From Enterococcus pallens ATCC BAA-351 (GTDB lineage: Bacteria; Bacillota; Bacilli; Lactobacillales; Enterococcaceae): a stretch of DNA of 64,000 nucleotides. Below, piece after piece: positions 15,809-25,558 of the stretch. Position numbers and translations under genes: made by a program. The notes beneath the pieces were generated by a model. The model saw only the letters and a list, made by a program, of their open reading frames with translations. It had not been told where the DNA came from and searched no databases. The stretch covers positions 62,001 through 126,000 of the forward strand of contig NZ_ASWD01000003.1 of NCBI RefSeq assembly GCF_000407485.1, in the 5' to 3' direction. Each line of letters begins with the position of its first letter. Positions within the stretch are counted from its first letter, which is position 1.

Positions 15809-16867
15809 TTATAATCTAACACTCACACGATATCGACCAGGTTGACTAGCATATTCAAATGCTTCTTGAATATCCTTTAAATCAAAAACCTTTTCAATCA
15901 GTGGTGTAACGTCAATTAACTTATGACTTAAAATGTCCGCTGCTGTATAGAAATTCTCCATATACGCCTCGAAAGCACCGATCAATTTCAATCTTCTGTA
16001 ATGCAGCTCATTGGGGCTCATTGGAATTTCTGGTGCTGGATATCCTGCAGAAAAGAATAAGATTTCTCCATCTAATTGTCGAACTAATTCAAAGGATTGT
16101 TTTGCTGCTTGTTTCGCTCCTACACCAAGGATTACAATGTCAGCCATTTCACCATCGGTCAGTTCACCCAGTTTTTCCTTCACATCTTCTTTCCCTGCAT
16201 CAATTACCTCGAATCCATAGGCTTTCGCTTTTTCGATTTTATTCTCCATTAGTTCGGAAATAATCACGCGAGCACCACTTAACCTTGCTACTAGAGCATT
16301 TAATATCCCCATTGTTCCAGCACCAACAACAAGAACTGTTTTACCAAGTTCAATTGTAATATTTGATTGTGCGCTGACAACTGTAGCCAAAGGCTCAATA
16401 AATGCTGCAAAGGAGGGATCTAAGTCTTTATTCGTTTTTACTAAAAATTCAGTCTTTCTTACTGCATACGTAGCGAATCCGAAAAATCCTTTAATACCTT
16501 CCATCACTTGAATATTTTTACGCTCGGTACAATTATCCGTTCTGCCGATCTTACAGTTCTTACATCTTCCACAGTAGCTATAAGCGAAGCTCACTCGATC
16601 TCCAACTTTAAATTCTTTAACATCCTTACCTACTTGAACAATGGTTCCAGAGCTTTCGTGTCCGCCAGCCATTGGATATCCCTGGTGTTCTCTAAGTCCC
16701 AGCCATTGTCCATAATCAGTGGTACAAATGTTACAAGCATCCTGTTTTATCAAAACCTCTTCATTATCGAGTTCTTCAGGCATGGCCACCTGCTGAACGA
16801 CCGCTTCTCCTTTTTTCAATAAGACTCCATAATCAATAACCTTTGTTTCAGCTTCAATTTTGCACAT
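15809..16867 (-). CDS. Zinc-dependent medium-chain dehydrogenase
   Basis: The 352-residue protein is a zinc MDR enzyme of the sorbitol/galactitol-phosphate/threonine dehydrogenase type. Catalytic zinc residues Cys48, His70 and Glu71 and the structural zinc cysteines 99, 102, 105 and 113 are present; VVGAGTMGILNA (about 178-189) is the NAD-binding loop. It lies between EIID and the aldolase of PTS operon 2 with AAGGAGG before its ATG. By analogy with GatD it would oxidise the phosphorylated polyol or sugar to a ketose phosphate for the aldolase. Confidence 0.85.
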   Translation of the reverse strand: MCKIEAETKVIDYGVLLKKGEAVVQQVAMPEELDNEEVLIKQDACNICTTDYGQWLGLREHQGYPMAGGHESSGTIVQVGKDVKEFKVGDRVSFAYSYCGRCKNCKIGRTDNCTERKNIQVMEGIKGFFGFATYAVRKTEFLVKTNKDLDPSFAAFIEPLATVVSAQSNITIELGKTVLVVGAGTMGILNALVARLSGARVIISELMENKIEKAKAYGFEVIDAGKEDVKEKLGELTDGEMADIVILGVGAKQAAKQSFELVRQLDGEILFFSAGYPAPEIPMSPNELHYRRLKLIGAFEAYMENFYTAADILSHKLIDVTPLIEKVFDLKDIQEAFEYASQPGRYRVSVRL

Positions 16868-16882
16868 CTATACTTATCCTCC

Positions 16883-17698
16883 TTAGAAAATACCAATAAT
16901 AGAACCACCGATAGCTAAAGCTAAAATCAAAAGCATAATAACTGTAAAGTTTTGATTTTTCTTACTTAACCACCAGTAAATTCCAAAAGTTACTGCTAAA
17001 GGTAATAAACCGGGTAAGATGCTATCTAACATTTCTTGTAAAACAAATGTATTGTCAGCCCCTAAGCTAAATTTGATTGGTGTGGTTAGATTTACATAGG
17101 TTGAAGATAGACAGCCCATCATAAATAGTCCCAACGTCCCAGCACCAACGATTAATTCGTTAATCCAACCAGATGATAAAATATTTCGAATAGATTCTTT
17201 GCCAAGCTTATAGCCATAGTCGCATAAGAAGGTACCAATAATAAATTGCAGTAAAGGAAATAGCAGAATTACAAATGCTCCAAGTACACTACCTTGAGCT
17301 GATAACGCTGCAGATAAACCGAAAATAATCGGCTTCAAGGTTGCCCAATCAATTGAATCACCAATTCCAGCCAAGGGACCCATCAATCCTGTTTTCATGC
17401 CGGTAATCGCTTCGTCAGGAATATCCTCACCATTAGCCTTTTGTTCTTCAAGTGCTAAGGTTACCCCATTGATTACTCCGCCCCAAACTGCTTCAGTATT
17501 AAAGAAAACCAAATGGCGTCGCAAGGCGCTTTTCATATCTTCTTTATCAGGATAAAGCTTCTTAAGTACTGGGATGAGTGCGGTACAGTACCCTAAGCTT
17601 TGCAAACGCTCATAAGAAATCGCCACTTCAGAAATTAAAAAATAATACCAATAATGTTTCCGAACATCCTTTTTTGTAAGTGTTTTTCTTTCTTCCAT
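16883..17698 (-). CDS. PTS 2 EIID, mannose family
   Basis: The 271-residue protein carries the EIID signatures RRHLVFFNTEAVWGGVING and GLMGPLAGIGDSIDWAT, plus C-terminal membrane helices. It partners the EIIC encoded 14 bases upstream. It differs clearly from PTS 1 EIID, so the two PTS systems are not recent duplicates. Confidence 0.9.
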   Translation of the reverse strand: MEERKTLTKKDVRKHYWYYFLISEVAISYERLQSLGYCTALIPVLKKLYPDKEDMKSALRRHLVFFNTEAVWGGVINGVTLALEEQKANGEDIPDEAITGMKTGLMGPLAGIGDSIDWATLKPIIFGLSAALSAQGSVLGAFVILLFPLLQFIIGTFLCDYGYKLGKESIRNILSSGWINELIVGAGTLGLFMMGCLSSTYVNLTTPIKFSLGADNTFVLQEMLDSILPGLLPLAVTFGIYWWLSKKNQNFTVIMLLILALAIGGSIIGIF

Positions 17699-17712
17699 CG
17701 TAATCCCCCTCG

Positions 17713-18453
17713 CTAGGCTTCTTGTGATTGGCGTTTATTTATTGTAATTAGAAGTACTGCACAAATTCCAAATACAGCGGCTCCCATAACTGGTAGACCA
17801 GCATATTGGACTAAAAAGTATCCTATGAAGAACCAGGGAAGTAGTTCTTTTTTTCCAATGACGAAAATAGTAATGGCGAATCCTAAAGCCGGAAGCATGC
17901 CACCTGCAACAGTAAATCCATGTGTCAGCCATTCTGGAATAGCATTCATTACTTTAGTAACGGCGTCTGCCCCATATAGATTTGCTAAAAATGGAATTGG
18001 AAATCTTAGGACAAAGCTCAATAAAAGTGGGTACAAAGTAGCTGCTAAAGTAATTTTTCTAGTGTCTCCTTCTTCTGCATATTTATCTGCCATATGAATA
18101 AAAGTAGCATTCAACGTTTTTCTCAATTGATCAATAAACACACCAACAATTCCAACTGGAACGGCAATTGCAATTGCAATCGAAGGCTCAAGATTGGCTT
18201 GTAAGGCAATTGGGACAGCAATTAAACCTGCCAGCGCGTCATCAGCCGGCATATTGGATCCCGCTGGTACTAAGCCGATGTATAGAACCTCTACTGCTGC
18301 TCCAATAATCATCGCTTGTTTCAAATCACCCATAACAATCCCTATCAACATTGCGGAGAAGATGGGTTGTCGAATAGCATGATTCAATCCGTAACCCCAG
18401 TCAGCTTTTACAATGAAGTACCAAATTCCTGTAAAAATGGCAACACCAGTCAT
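17713..18453 (-). CDS. PTS 2 EIIC, mannose family
   Basis: The 246-residue polytopic protein has mannose-family EIIC features (RQPIFSAMLIGIVMGDLKQA and LVPAGSNMPADD). The start is supported by GAGGGGG before the ATG. It forms the sugar channel with EIID. Confidence 0.9.
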   Translation of the reverse strand: MTGVAIFTGIWYFIVKADWGYGLNHAIRQPIFSAMLIGIVMGDLKQAMIIGAAVEVLYIGLVPAGSNMPADDALAGLIAVPIALQANLEPSIAIAIAVPVGIVGVFIDQLRKTLNATFIHMADKYAEEGDTRKITLAATLYPLLLSFVLRFPIPFLANLYGADAVTKVMNAIPEWLTHGFTVAGGMLPALGFAITIFVIGKKELLPWFFIGYFLVQYAGLPVMGAAVFGICAVLLITINKRQSQEA

Positions 18454-18473
18454 AACAATTCCCCCTCATATTT

Positions 18474-18959
18474 TTAAAATTTATTTCCTACCTTTTCAAT
18501 TGAAACTGGTGAATCCTCTGGAATCATTTGTATATACACTTTTGTTCCAGCAGCTGCCATATCAGAAAGGTCTTGATACTCTTCCTTCGTTAAAGCAATT
18601 CCTTTACTGATATTGACCTTTCCAGCCCCACTTCCAGTTCCGCCAATTTGTAATTCCTTTAATTTGACACCGTTATCAAAAAGTTGTTTAGCTGTTTCAA
18701 TTGATTTAAGCAGTACTAAAATAGAACTATATTCGAAGTTATTTTCTAAGCATTTTTTTGAAAAATCGTCGACGGTACAGATTTCAACGGAAACGCCCGG
18801 CGGTGCAGCCATTACATAAATGTCAGCCATAAATGGATCTTTAGATAATTGATCGTCGACAATCATAATTTGTTTTGCTTGGGCTTTTTTGTTCCACTTT
18901 GTAATTACCTGTCCGTGAATAAGACGAAAATCAATTCTTACTAATTTTAGACTATCCAT
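18474..18959 (-). CDS. PTS 2 EIIB, mannose family
   Basis: The 161-residue protein is a mannose-family EIIB with the phosphorylated histidine at H15 (RLIHGQVITKW). AAGGAGAAA precedes the start, within the end of the EIIA gene. It transfers phosphate to the transported sugar. Confidence 0.9.
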   Translation of the reverse strand: MDSLKLVRIDFRLIHGQVITKWNKKAQAKQIMIVDDQLSKDPFMADIYVMAAPPGVSVEICTVDDFSKKCLENNFEYSSILVLLKSIETAKQLFDNGVKLKELQIGGTGSGAGKVNISKGIALTKEEYQDLSDMAAAGTKVYIQMIPEDSPVSIEKVGNKF

Positions 18960-18961
18960 AA

Positions 18962-19372
18962 CTATTTCTCCTTATTTTCAAATTCTTGAACAACATCTCG
19001 AACACCTGACTTAGCAGCATCCATACATTTTTCGACGGCATAGCTATGATCTTTTTGAAGGCGCGACATTTCAAATTCGATTAACATTGGTAAACTTACA
19101 CCTGAAATCAGTTGAAAATTTCTTTCCTTTGAAAGTTTGAGTGCTACATTAGATGGCGTACCACCAAATAAATCAACGAAGATCACTGATTTTTCCGGTG
19201 CATCTTTCACCTCTTCTGCAATCGAGGCATATAATTCTTCTGGTGACATCGAATGTTCTAAGGCAAACCCATAAGCATTCTTAATTTCACCAAGAATCAT
19301 CTTTGCACTGTTCAAAAGTTCTTTTCCAAAAAATCCATGTGTCACAACAATAATCCAAGGTTCCTTTTCCAT
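18962..19372 (-). CDS. PTS 2 EIIA, mannose family
   Basis: The 136-residue protein is a mannose-family EIIA, with phosphorylated H12 in VTHGFFGKEL and the conserved DLFGGTPSNVA. It is the first gene of the operon EIIA-EIIB-EIIC-EIID-dehydrogenase-aldolase and starts about 20 bases after the predicted transcription start of the sigma-54 promoter. Confidence 0.9.
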   Translation of the reverse strand: MEKEPWIIVVTHGFFGKELLNSAKMILGEIKNAYGFALEHSMSPEELYASIAEEVKDAPEKSVIFVDLFGGTPSNVALKLSKERNFQLISGVSLPMLIEFEMSRLQKDHSYAVEKCMDAAKSGVRDVVQEFENKEK

Positions 19373-19403
19373 TAAAATCCTCCTTCCTTTTCACTTAACT
19401 ATT

Positions 19404-19421
19404 AAGCAAGTGCCGTGCCAA
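19404..19421 (-). promoter_or_regulatory. rpoN-dependent: Sigma-54 promoter of PTS operon 2
   Basis: The minus strand reads TTGGCACGGCACTTGCTT, an essentially exact match to the -24/-12 consensus TGGCAC-N5-TTGCW. It sits about 30 bases upstream of the EIIA start and next to the gene for a LevR-type activator with a GAFTGA loop, which makes the call strong. Confidence 0.9.
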
Positions 19422-19495
19422 AAGATTTATGTTGCTGTTTTCTTCCTTCAAATAGGTTAAACTAGCTCATTATCGGTTAAGGTTTTATAAAATAG

Positions 19496-19527
19496 ACATA
19501 GAAGAATTAAGAAAGGTTCTTCTATGT
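19496..19527 (-). promoter_or_regulatory. Candidate LevR enhancer (upstream activating sequence)
   Basis: An 11-bp perfect inverted repeat, ACATAGAAGAA / TTCTTCTATGT with a 10-base centre, lies about 75-105 bases upstream of the -24 element. Enhancers of LevR-type activators are inverted repeats at about this distance. A second half-like copy ACATAG follows near 19538. Confidence 0.55.
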
Positions 19528-19564
19528 TCTTCTTTTAACATAGTTTTGGAAATTCCCGCCAAAT

Positions 19565-19606
19565 ACAAAAAAATCCATGTTAATCGTACAAGGATTAACA
19601 TGGATT
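19565..19606 (-). terminator. Terminator of the LevR-type gene
   Basis: A perfect 14-bp stem AATCCATGTTAATC / GATTAACATGGATT is followed on the minus strand by seven Ts. Confidence 0.85.
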
Positions 19607-19622
19607 TGTAGCAGCAAAGATG

Positions 19623-22334
19623 CTATAGATTTTCTAAGATCATCTCAACTATATAAGCAATTTCACTTTCAGGAATCTCAATGGAATAATAGTCTTCCAT
19701 ATGTTTTACACTTGATTTAATTAATTGAAACTGTTTTGGAAATTTCTCTTTTAATTCTGATAATGATTCGTTCTCGAGAATTTCGTTCTTTTGTACTCTT
19801 TCCACCAAAAACGAAGTGTGAAGAATATATCTGACATAGAAATTCGCATTTTTATCTAGGAATGGATATTCGTCAACAGTAATTTTGTACGCTTTTCTCA
19901 AATTGTCCAGCACAATTTCGGCATCAATAACTTCTAATGATTCTTTCAACAGGCTGACAAGAGAATTTACGGGACTTCTTTCACTTTTCTCTGCTAAATT
20001 AATGTTTAGAACATTGAAAATGATAGTTTCTAATCGGTTAAAGCCATTGCCGAACATCATATCATTCATTGAAATAAAAGGAATATTCGGAGCCTTAATG
20101 TCCACCGTACCAATCGTCGCTATCACTCGTTCCATTTCGTGGAACATAAAAGGTTCCCCTAATGGAACGATTTCAAGCTGGTTGATAAGCTCATTTTGAA
20201 AATAGTTTTCTTTTAGATAGTCAGAAATCTTTTGCGCCGTCCCTGTTCCTGAAGAACAAGAGACAATTATTACAGGCTTGGCTTTCTCACTGCTTCTGTC
20301 AATTCCTTTATTCAATGACAAGGAATTTCGGCTTATATAATTTGAGTATGAGGCCAGATAGCTCTCCAGTTTTTCGAGAGTGATCCCAATTAAGGAGCAT
20401 TTCATTCCTGCTTCAAGTGCTAGAGCAGTAGTCACACGATCAATTGATACAATATTGATTTGAAGTTCCTCAGCCAACATTGCTGAAAAGTTAACTAATG
20501 ACCCCATATCTACTAGTAATAATGCACCCTTCTCAGTATTAACTTCCTTAAGCAATTCTTTTGTTTTGTCATACATCTCAGATGAAGGCATGCTTAGCGG
20601 CATATCAATTCCATAACAACACTTGATACCCAGCAATTCGTTCACAAAGGATGCAATACTTGTAGCTGTTGAATTTCCGTGAGCAATAATAATCAAAGGA
20701 ATTCTTTGACTTACTTTTTCTTCGTCAATTGTATTTTGAATAATTTCAATGATCGGCAGCAGCTCTTGATCTGGAACTTTTAAGAAAAACTCTTGTTCAA
20801 AGCAAACCCTTATCATCTTGGCGATTGAAATCTCTAATCCATCTAAGTCTTCTAGCACATTCTCTTGAAATTCCACTGCAAAATGATCACTTCTAAGTCT
20901 TTCATACAAAAACTGTAAATAAATAGACAAATTATTCTGCAGCTGTTGCGTTGATTTAAATCCTCTTTTTTCATTAAAATAGTTCAGAGCGAACTGGACG
21001 TTATTGTATATGCCACGATCGACGAATTTAAGTAATTCTGATTTATGGAGCATCCTTTTTTCAGCGTTTGTTCCCATAATCGTTCGTATGTATTCATCGA
21101 ATTCAAAGGTTTTCATCTTTTTAGCTTCTTCATCTAAATCCTCTACGGCCATATTTTTGTCATCCAAGTAGTCAAAAATTATATAGTTATTCATCTTCGA
21201 AAAGAGAGGAATATTGTGTGAATTAAGTATCTCTTTTTGAATACTGTCAGGTAGATACTCTTCTCTTATCGATATTTTACCGGAATTATTTTGATGACCT
21301 TCTAAATAGGCTCTGGCACAGATCATCTTTATATCACTTTTGAGTTGTCCAATGTTTCCTGACGGATTATAAAAAATTAATCCTTTTAAGCACTCGTGAG
21401 TAATCGAAATGGAGCTCTTCAAGTTTTTACTTTCCATTTTTAAAAAGTAATCAACGATATCTAGTTTTTCTGAAATGTCCTTTTGGCCTAGACTGGGTAG
21501 AGAGATGGTGACAGGAATTCTTCTGAGCAGCGTTTTTAGCATAACTTCTTCTAAATTCTCCGTCGTAGCACAAATAATTAATACCTGTGATTTTTCAAAA
21601 TCATTGGAGGATCCGAGTTTTCTATACTGCCCCTTATCTATTAATTGGAACAACATTTCTTGGGATTGAAAAGACAACCTATGAACCTCGTCTAAAAATA
21701 GAACACCATTATTTGCCCGACTGACAAGACCTTCCTTTTCTTTATTCGCTCCAGTAAAAGCGCCTTCAACATGTCCAAATAAATGAGAAAAAAGTAAATC
21801 TCCATTGTCCGCATATTCGGAACAATTAAATGAAATGAATTGACCATTGCAATCGATCGTTCCACTTTGTTTTGCATACTCAAACATTTTTTGCGCGAAC
21901 GTAGTTTTCCCTACGCCACTAGGTCCTTGCAAAATAGTATGCAGTCCGTTTGGAGGATATATCATCGCAGATTTTGCCTTTTTGATTGCTCTTCGCAAGC
22001 TTTGCTTATGTCCAATGAGCTCTTTGAAAGGGTCACTATTTTCTAAAAAGTCAGCAAGGGAAGATACTAAGAGTTGATCTTTTGATAGCGGCTTTCTTAA
22101 AAGCCCTTCCATTTGTCTTCTTGAAAAAAACCTTACAGGCTTTTGTTTTACCTTAATTAGGACGCCCTCTTTATGCAGTTGATTACAGTCCCTGTTGACG
22201 TTATTAAAATCCAATGTTAGCTCAGCACCAATTTCTTTTGTAGTAACGCCTTGTGTAGTGTTGAGATCACTGGTGTGGATCACTTTGGATGAGTACTCTT
22301 CAATATAATTCTCAATTTTTTCTTTTCTCTTCAT
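19623..22334 (-). CDS. LevR/ManR-type sigma-54-dependent PTS activator
   Basis: The start at 22334 (MKRKEKIENYI) follows GGAGG. The 903-residue protein has an N-terminal winged helix (about 1-75), an AAA+ domain with Walker A GPSGVGKT (137-144), the sigma-54 contact loop GAFTGA (191-196) and Walker B LFLDEV, then PRD1, a mannose-type EIIA domain (AHGNSTATS), an EIIB-Gat-like domain (SCSSGTGTAQ) and PRD2 at the C-terminus. PTS phosphorylation of these domains sets its activity in the family. It is encoded directly upstream of PTS operon 2 and its sigma-54 promoter. Confidence 0.92.
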   Translation of the reverse strand: MKRKEKIENYIEEYSSKVIHTSDLNTTQGVTTKEIGAELTLDFNNVNRDCNQLHKEGVLIKVKQKPVRFFSRRQMEGLLRKPLSKDQLLVSSLADFLENSDPFKELIGHKQSLRRAIKKAKSAMIYPPNGLHTILQGPSGVGKTTFAQKMFEYAKQSGTIDCNGQFISFNCSEYADNGDLLFSHLFGHVEGAFTGANKEKEGLVSRANNGVLFLDEVHRLSFQSQEMLFQLIDKGQYRKLGSSNDFEKSQVLIICATTENLEEVMLKTLLRRIPVTISLPSLGQKDISEKLDIVDYFLKMESKNLKSSISITHECLKGLIFYNPSGNIGQLKSDIKMICARAYLEGHQNNSGKISIREEYLPDSIQKEILNSHNIPLFSKMNNYIIFDYLDDKNMAVEDLDEEAKKMKTFEFDEYIRTIMGTNAEKRMLHKSELLKFVDRGIYNNVQFALNYFNEKRGFKSTQQLQNNLSIYLQFLYERLRSDHFAVEFQENVLEDLDGLEISIAKMIRVCFEQEFFLKVPDQELLPIIEIIQNTIDEEKVSQRIPLIIIAHGNSTATSIASFVNELLGIKCCYGIDMPLSMPSSEMYDKTKELLKEVNTEKGALLLVDMGSLVNFSAMLAEELQINIVSIDRVTTALALEAGMKCSLIGITLEKLESYLASYSNYISRNSLSLNKGIDRSSEKAKPVIIVSCSSGTGTAQKISDYLKENYFQNELINQLEIVPLGEPFMFHEMERVIATIGTVDIKAPNIPFISMNDMMFGNGFNRLETIIFNVLNINLAEKSERSPVNSLVSLLKESLEVIDAEIVLDNLRKAYKITVDEYPFLDKNANFYVRYILHTSFLVERVQKNEILENESLSELKEKFPKQFQLIKSSVKHMEDYYSIEIPESEIAYIVEMILENL

Positions 22335-22385
22335 TTCGGTTCCTCCACGTTTTGAAGACTCTATTTTCACTACATAATTTCATTC

Positions 22386-22414
22386 ATAATATCTGATTAC
22401 TACAATTCAGTCAA
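22386..22414 (-). promoter_or_regulatory. Promoter of the LevR-type gene
   Basis: On the minus strand TTGACT (22409-22414) and TATTAT (22386-22391) are 17 bases apart, a good vegetative promoter about 50 bases ahead of the start. Confidence 0.7.
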
Positions 22415-22456
22415 TATGTGCTTTATTTGAATTGGCATCTCTGCAGATAGTTTGGA

Positions 22457-23416
22457 TTAAGCTTTTAACGCATTATCAATGATTTCTAAAACTGCTTTGC
22501 TTTGCTGAAGCATTACATCTCTGTAGGAAAAATCTTTGTACTCAACCATTTTTACAAATTCTGTAAACTCCTGATACATCCTATGAGAAGAAGAATTTTC
22601 AGCAAATTTTTTTCGTTTTTCTCCCTTTTTTTCAATCGCAATGCTTGGAAGTGTGTTCGTAGGACCTTTTATGAATATAGTCCCTTCCTCTCCTTGGATC
22701 GTTGATATATTATTACCAAAAGAATCTTTTGCTGCCACACAGACAACATGAAAGCTTGAATAGTCTAAAATTAGTATTCCCGAGGTATCGATATCCAGCT
22801 TCATATTTCCAAAATATTTTACATCTACTGGTTTCCCAAATAAACCTACCGCAAGATGGATATTGTACACATTCAGGTCTCTTAATGCACCTCCACCTTT
22901 TTGGAAATCAAATGCAGGTAAAACTATTCCATCTCTAAACTGATCATACCGTGAAGAATACTGAGAATAATTGAATTCAACGACTCTGATTTCACCAATC
23001 TTGGATAAATAGTTTTTAATGAGCTTGTAATTTTCTAAATACTGATTTGTAATTGCTTCTACCAGAATCAACTTTGACTGATCAGCCAGATTGGATAAAA
23101 TAGTTAACTCTTCAGAGTGAAGAGCGAACGGCTTCTCGCAGATTACATTTTTCCTGTTTATTAAAGCATTTAGTGCTTGTTCATAATGTAAGTGATTAGG
23201 TGTCGCAATATAAACCGTATCAAATATCCCTTGCTTTAAACAAAGGTTATAATCAGAAAATACTTCGTCAACTCCGTACTTCTTTTGTAAAGCTACTCCT
23301 TTTTCATAACTTCTTTCTGTTGTGCATAAGGCTGTCACTTCAATTTCAGGGATGTATTGCTGAACCTTTAAAAATTCTTCTGCAATCATCCCCGTCCCGA
23401 TAATTGCTATTTTCAT
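22457..23416 (-). CDS. Gfo/Idh/MocA-family oxidoreductase
   Basis: The start at 23416 (MKIAIIGTGMIAEEF) follows AAGGAG. The 319-residue protein has the NAD(P)-binding GTGMIA at the N-terminus, the family lysine in CEKPFAL (about 98), and a C-terminal alpha/beta domain with a GGGALRDLNVYNIH segment whose Asp and His lie where the catalytic pair is found. Members oxidise or reduce sugars, polyols or inositols. It lies between the transketolase operon and the LevR gene; a role in the PTS 2 sugar pathway is inferred. Confidence 0.85.
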   Translation of the reverse strand: MKIAIIGTGMIAEEFLKVQQYIPEIEVTALCTTERSYEKGVALQKKYGVDEVFSDYNLCLKQGIFDTVYIATPNHLHYEQALNALINRKNVICEKPFALHSEELTILSNLADQSKLILVEAITNQYLENYKLIKNYLSKIGEIRVVEFNYSQYSSRYDQFRDGIVLPAFDFQKGGGALRDLNVYNIHLAVGLFGKPVDVKYFGNMKLDIDTSGILILDYSSFHVVCVAAKDSFGNNISTIQGEEGTIFIKGPTNTLPSIAIEKKGEKRKKFAENSSSHRMYQEFTEFVKMVEYKDFSYRDVMLQQSKAVLEIIDNALKA

Positions 23417-23472
23417 AAACTTCTCCTTGTCATCGTCCACCTAAGCTATTTCGAATTTTTAACTAAGTAAAG

Positions 23473-23515
23473 AGTATCTAATCAACATTTTACAGTGGAT
23501 GATTGAATAGATACT
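23473..23515 (-). terminator. Hairpin after the transketolase gene
   Basis: AGTATCTA (23473-23480) pairs with TAGATACT (23508-23515), with inner TCAA/TTGA pairs. The T-run on the minus strand is weak, so some read-through into the Gfo/Idh gene is possible. Confidence 0.55.
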
Positions 23516-23524
23516 TTTTATATT

Positions 23525-25522
23525 TTAGTTCAATGAATCAAATGTATTCACTACGTTATCGATAGTGAAACCAAGCCGTTCTAAAACCAGACCTCCTGGA
23601 GCAGAGAATCCAAAGTGATCAATACTGATCATTTTACCAGTGTCTCCCAGGTATCGCTCCCAACCAAATGAAGTACCAGCTTCAACAGCTAATCGTTTAG
23701 TTACTGCTTTTGGTAAGACGGATTCTTTGTATTCATCATCCTGCGCCTCGAAAAGATCAAAACTAGGTAATGATACTACAGAAACATCTTTTCCTCTCTT
23801 TTTCAAAACTGTTTGTGCTGCAATTGCTAAACTAACTTCAGAACCAGTGGCAATAATGATGCCTTCTGGTATAGCCGATTGAGCTTTTGACACGATATAC
23901 CCACCTTTTTCTACACCAATTCCGGCATTTTCTTGTGTGTCTGGTAAAACAGGTAGATTTTGTCTGCTCAACACTAACAAAGTTGGTTTGTTTTTTGTCT
24001 TTAGTGCTACCTTCCAAGCCGCGGTGGTTTCATTACCGTCAGCTGGCCGGATTACTTGGACATTAGGCATACAGCGTATACTTGCTAATTGCTCGACTGG
24101 TTCATGGGTTGGACCATCTTCTCCAACTGCAACTGAATCATGAGTCAAAACATAGATCACAGGCAATCCTTGTAAAGCTGACATACGAATAGCGGGTCTT
24201 AAATAATCAACGAATACAAAAAATGTACCGCCATAAACTCGAGTTCCACCATGTAACTGAATACCATTCATTGCTCCAGCCATTGCGAATTCACGAACTC
24301 CAAACCAAATATTGCGTCCTTCATAAGAAGCAGGTTGAAATTCCTTTTCCGCTACAACTGTTGTGTTATTCGATCCTGACAAATCTGCTGATCCGCCCCA
24401 AAAACTTGGTACAGCTTTAGAAATTTCTTGGATGATATCTTTACTTGACACACGGCTAGCTTGACTGGAGCCTTCTGGATAAACTGGTAAATCAACATCC
24501 CATTTTTCTGGAAGTTTCCCATCAAAAGCTTCTTCAAATTGCTTAGCCAGCTCTGGATAAACAGTTTTATACTCTTCAAAAAGTTGATTCCATTCTCCTT
24601 CAGCCGCTCCACCTTTATCAATCATTTCTGCTTTAAAACGTTCAGCTACTTCATCTGGAACAGTAAAGTCAGGATACTCCCAATTATAAACCTGTTTAGC
24701 TGCTCTGATTCCTTCATCACCGATTGGGGCACCATGAACGGCAGAAGTTCCTTCTTTTGGAGCACCATAGCCAATTACTGTTTTTATCTCAATCAAAGTC
24801 GGTTTTTCTGTCTCAGCTTTCGCCTCATCAATCGCACTGTTGATTGCTTCTAAATCATTGCCGTCTTCTACCAGAATATGCTGCCAACCATAGGCTTCAT
24901 AACGAGCGCCCACGTTTTCTGTAAAGGCTTTAGATGTTGGTCCATCTAAAGAAATATCATTAGAATCATACAATACAATCAATTTGTTTAATTTCAAATG
25001 CCCTGCCATTGAACTAGCTTCCTGAGATATGCCTTCCATCAGATCGCCATCTCCACAGATAGTGTACGTGTAATGATCCATTATATTATACTTTCCTCGA
25101 TTATAAACCGCCGATAAATGAGCTTCTGCCATAGCCATGCCTACAGCCATAGCAATTCCTTGTCCTAATGGTCCAGAAGTTGCTTCTACACCATCTGTCT
25201 GTCCATATTCAGGATGTCCAGGTGTTTTACTTTCCCATTGTCGGAAGTTTTTCAAATCGTCAATCGTTACTTTGTAACCCGATAAATGTAATAAACTGTA
25301 TAACAGAGCAGAGCCATGTCCTGCCGAAAGAATAAAGCGGTCTCGATTCGGCCAGTTCAACGAGGTTTTGGGATTCACACTTAGATGCTTCGTCCATAGC
25401 GTGTAAGCCATTGGAGCTGCCCCCATAACAATACCTGGATGGCCTGAATTGGCTTGTTGAATTGCGTCAATCCCTAGTGTGCGTATAGTGTTAACACTTA
25501 ACTGATCAATGTTATCAAACAT
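23525..25522 (-). CDS. tkt: Transketolase
   Basis: The 665-residue protein is a full-length thiamine-diphosphate transketolase: [27 protein letters not shown] (ThDP/metal motif), [12 protein letters not shown] in the pyrimidine domain and [19 protein letters not shown], with [11 protein letters not shown] at the C-terminus. It transfers C2 units between ketose and aldose phosphates. It is the last gene of the RpiR-controlled operon. A second transketolase, about 80% alike over the visible C-terminus, lies at the right edge, so this one is likely the pathway-specific copy. Confidence 0.95.
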   Translation of the reverse strand: MFDNIDQLSVNTIRTLGIDAIQQANSGHPGIVMGAAPMAYTLWTKHLSVNPKTSLNWPNRDRFILSAGHGSALLYSLLHLSGYKVTIDDLKNFRQWESKTPGHPEYGQTDGVEATSGPLGQGIAMAVGMAMAEAHLSAVYNRGKYNIMDHYTYTICGDGDLMEGISQEASSMAGHLKLNKLIVLYDSNDISLDGPTSKAFTENVGARYEAYGWQHILVEDGNDLEAINSAIDEAKAETEKPTLIEIKTVIGYGAPKEGTSAVHGAPIGDEGIRAAKQVYNWEYPDFTVPDEVAERFKAEMIDKGGAAEGEWNQLFEEYKTVYPELAKQFEEAFDGKLPEKWDVDLPVYPEGSSQASRVSSKDIIQEISKAVPSFWGGSADLSGSNNTTVVAEKEFQPASYEGRNIWFGVREFAMAGAMNGIQLHGGTRVYGGTFFVFVDYLRPAIRMSALQGLPVIYVLTHDSVAVGEDGPTHEPVEQLASIRCMPNVQVIRPADGNETTAAWKVALKTKNKPTLLVLSRQNLPVLPDTQENAGIGVEKGGYIVSKAQSAIPEGIIIATGSEVSLAIAAQTVLKKRGKDVSVVSLPSFDLFEAQDDEYKESVLPKAVTKRLAVEAGTSFGWERYLGDTGKMISIDHFGFSAPGGLVLERLGFTIDNVVNTFDSLN

Positions 25523-25558
25523 TCATTTCTTCCTCCTAAGATTTCAAATAACTACCAT

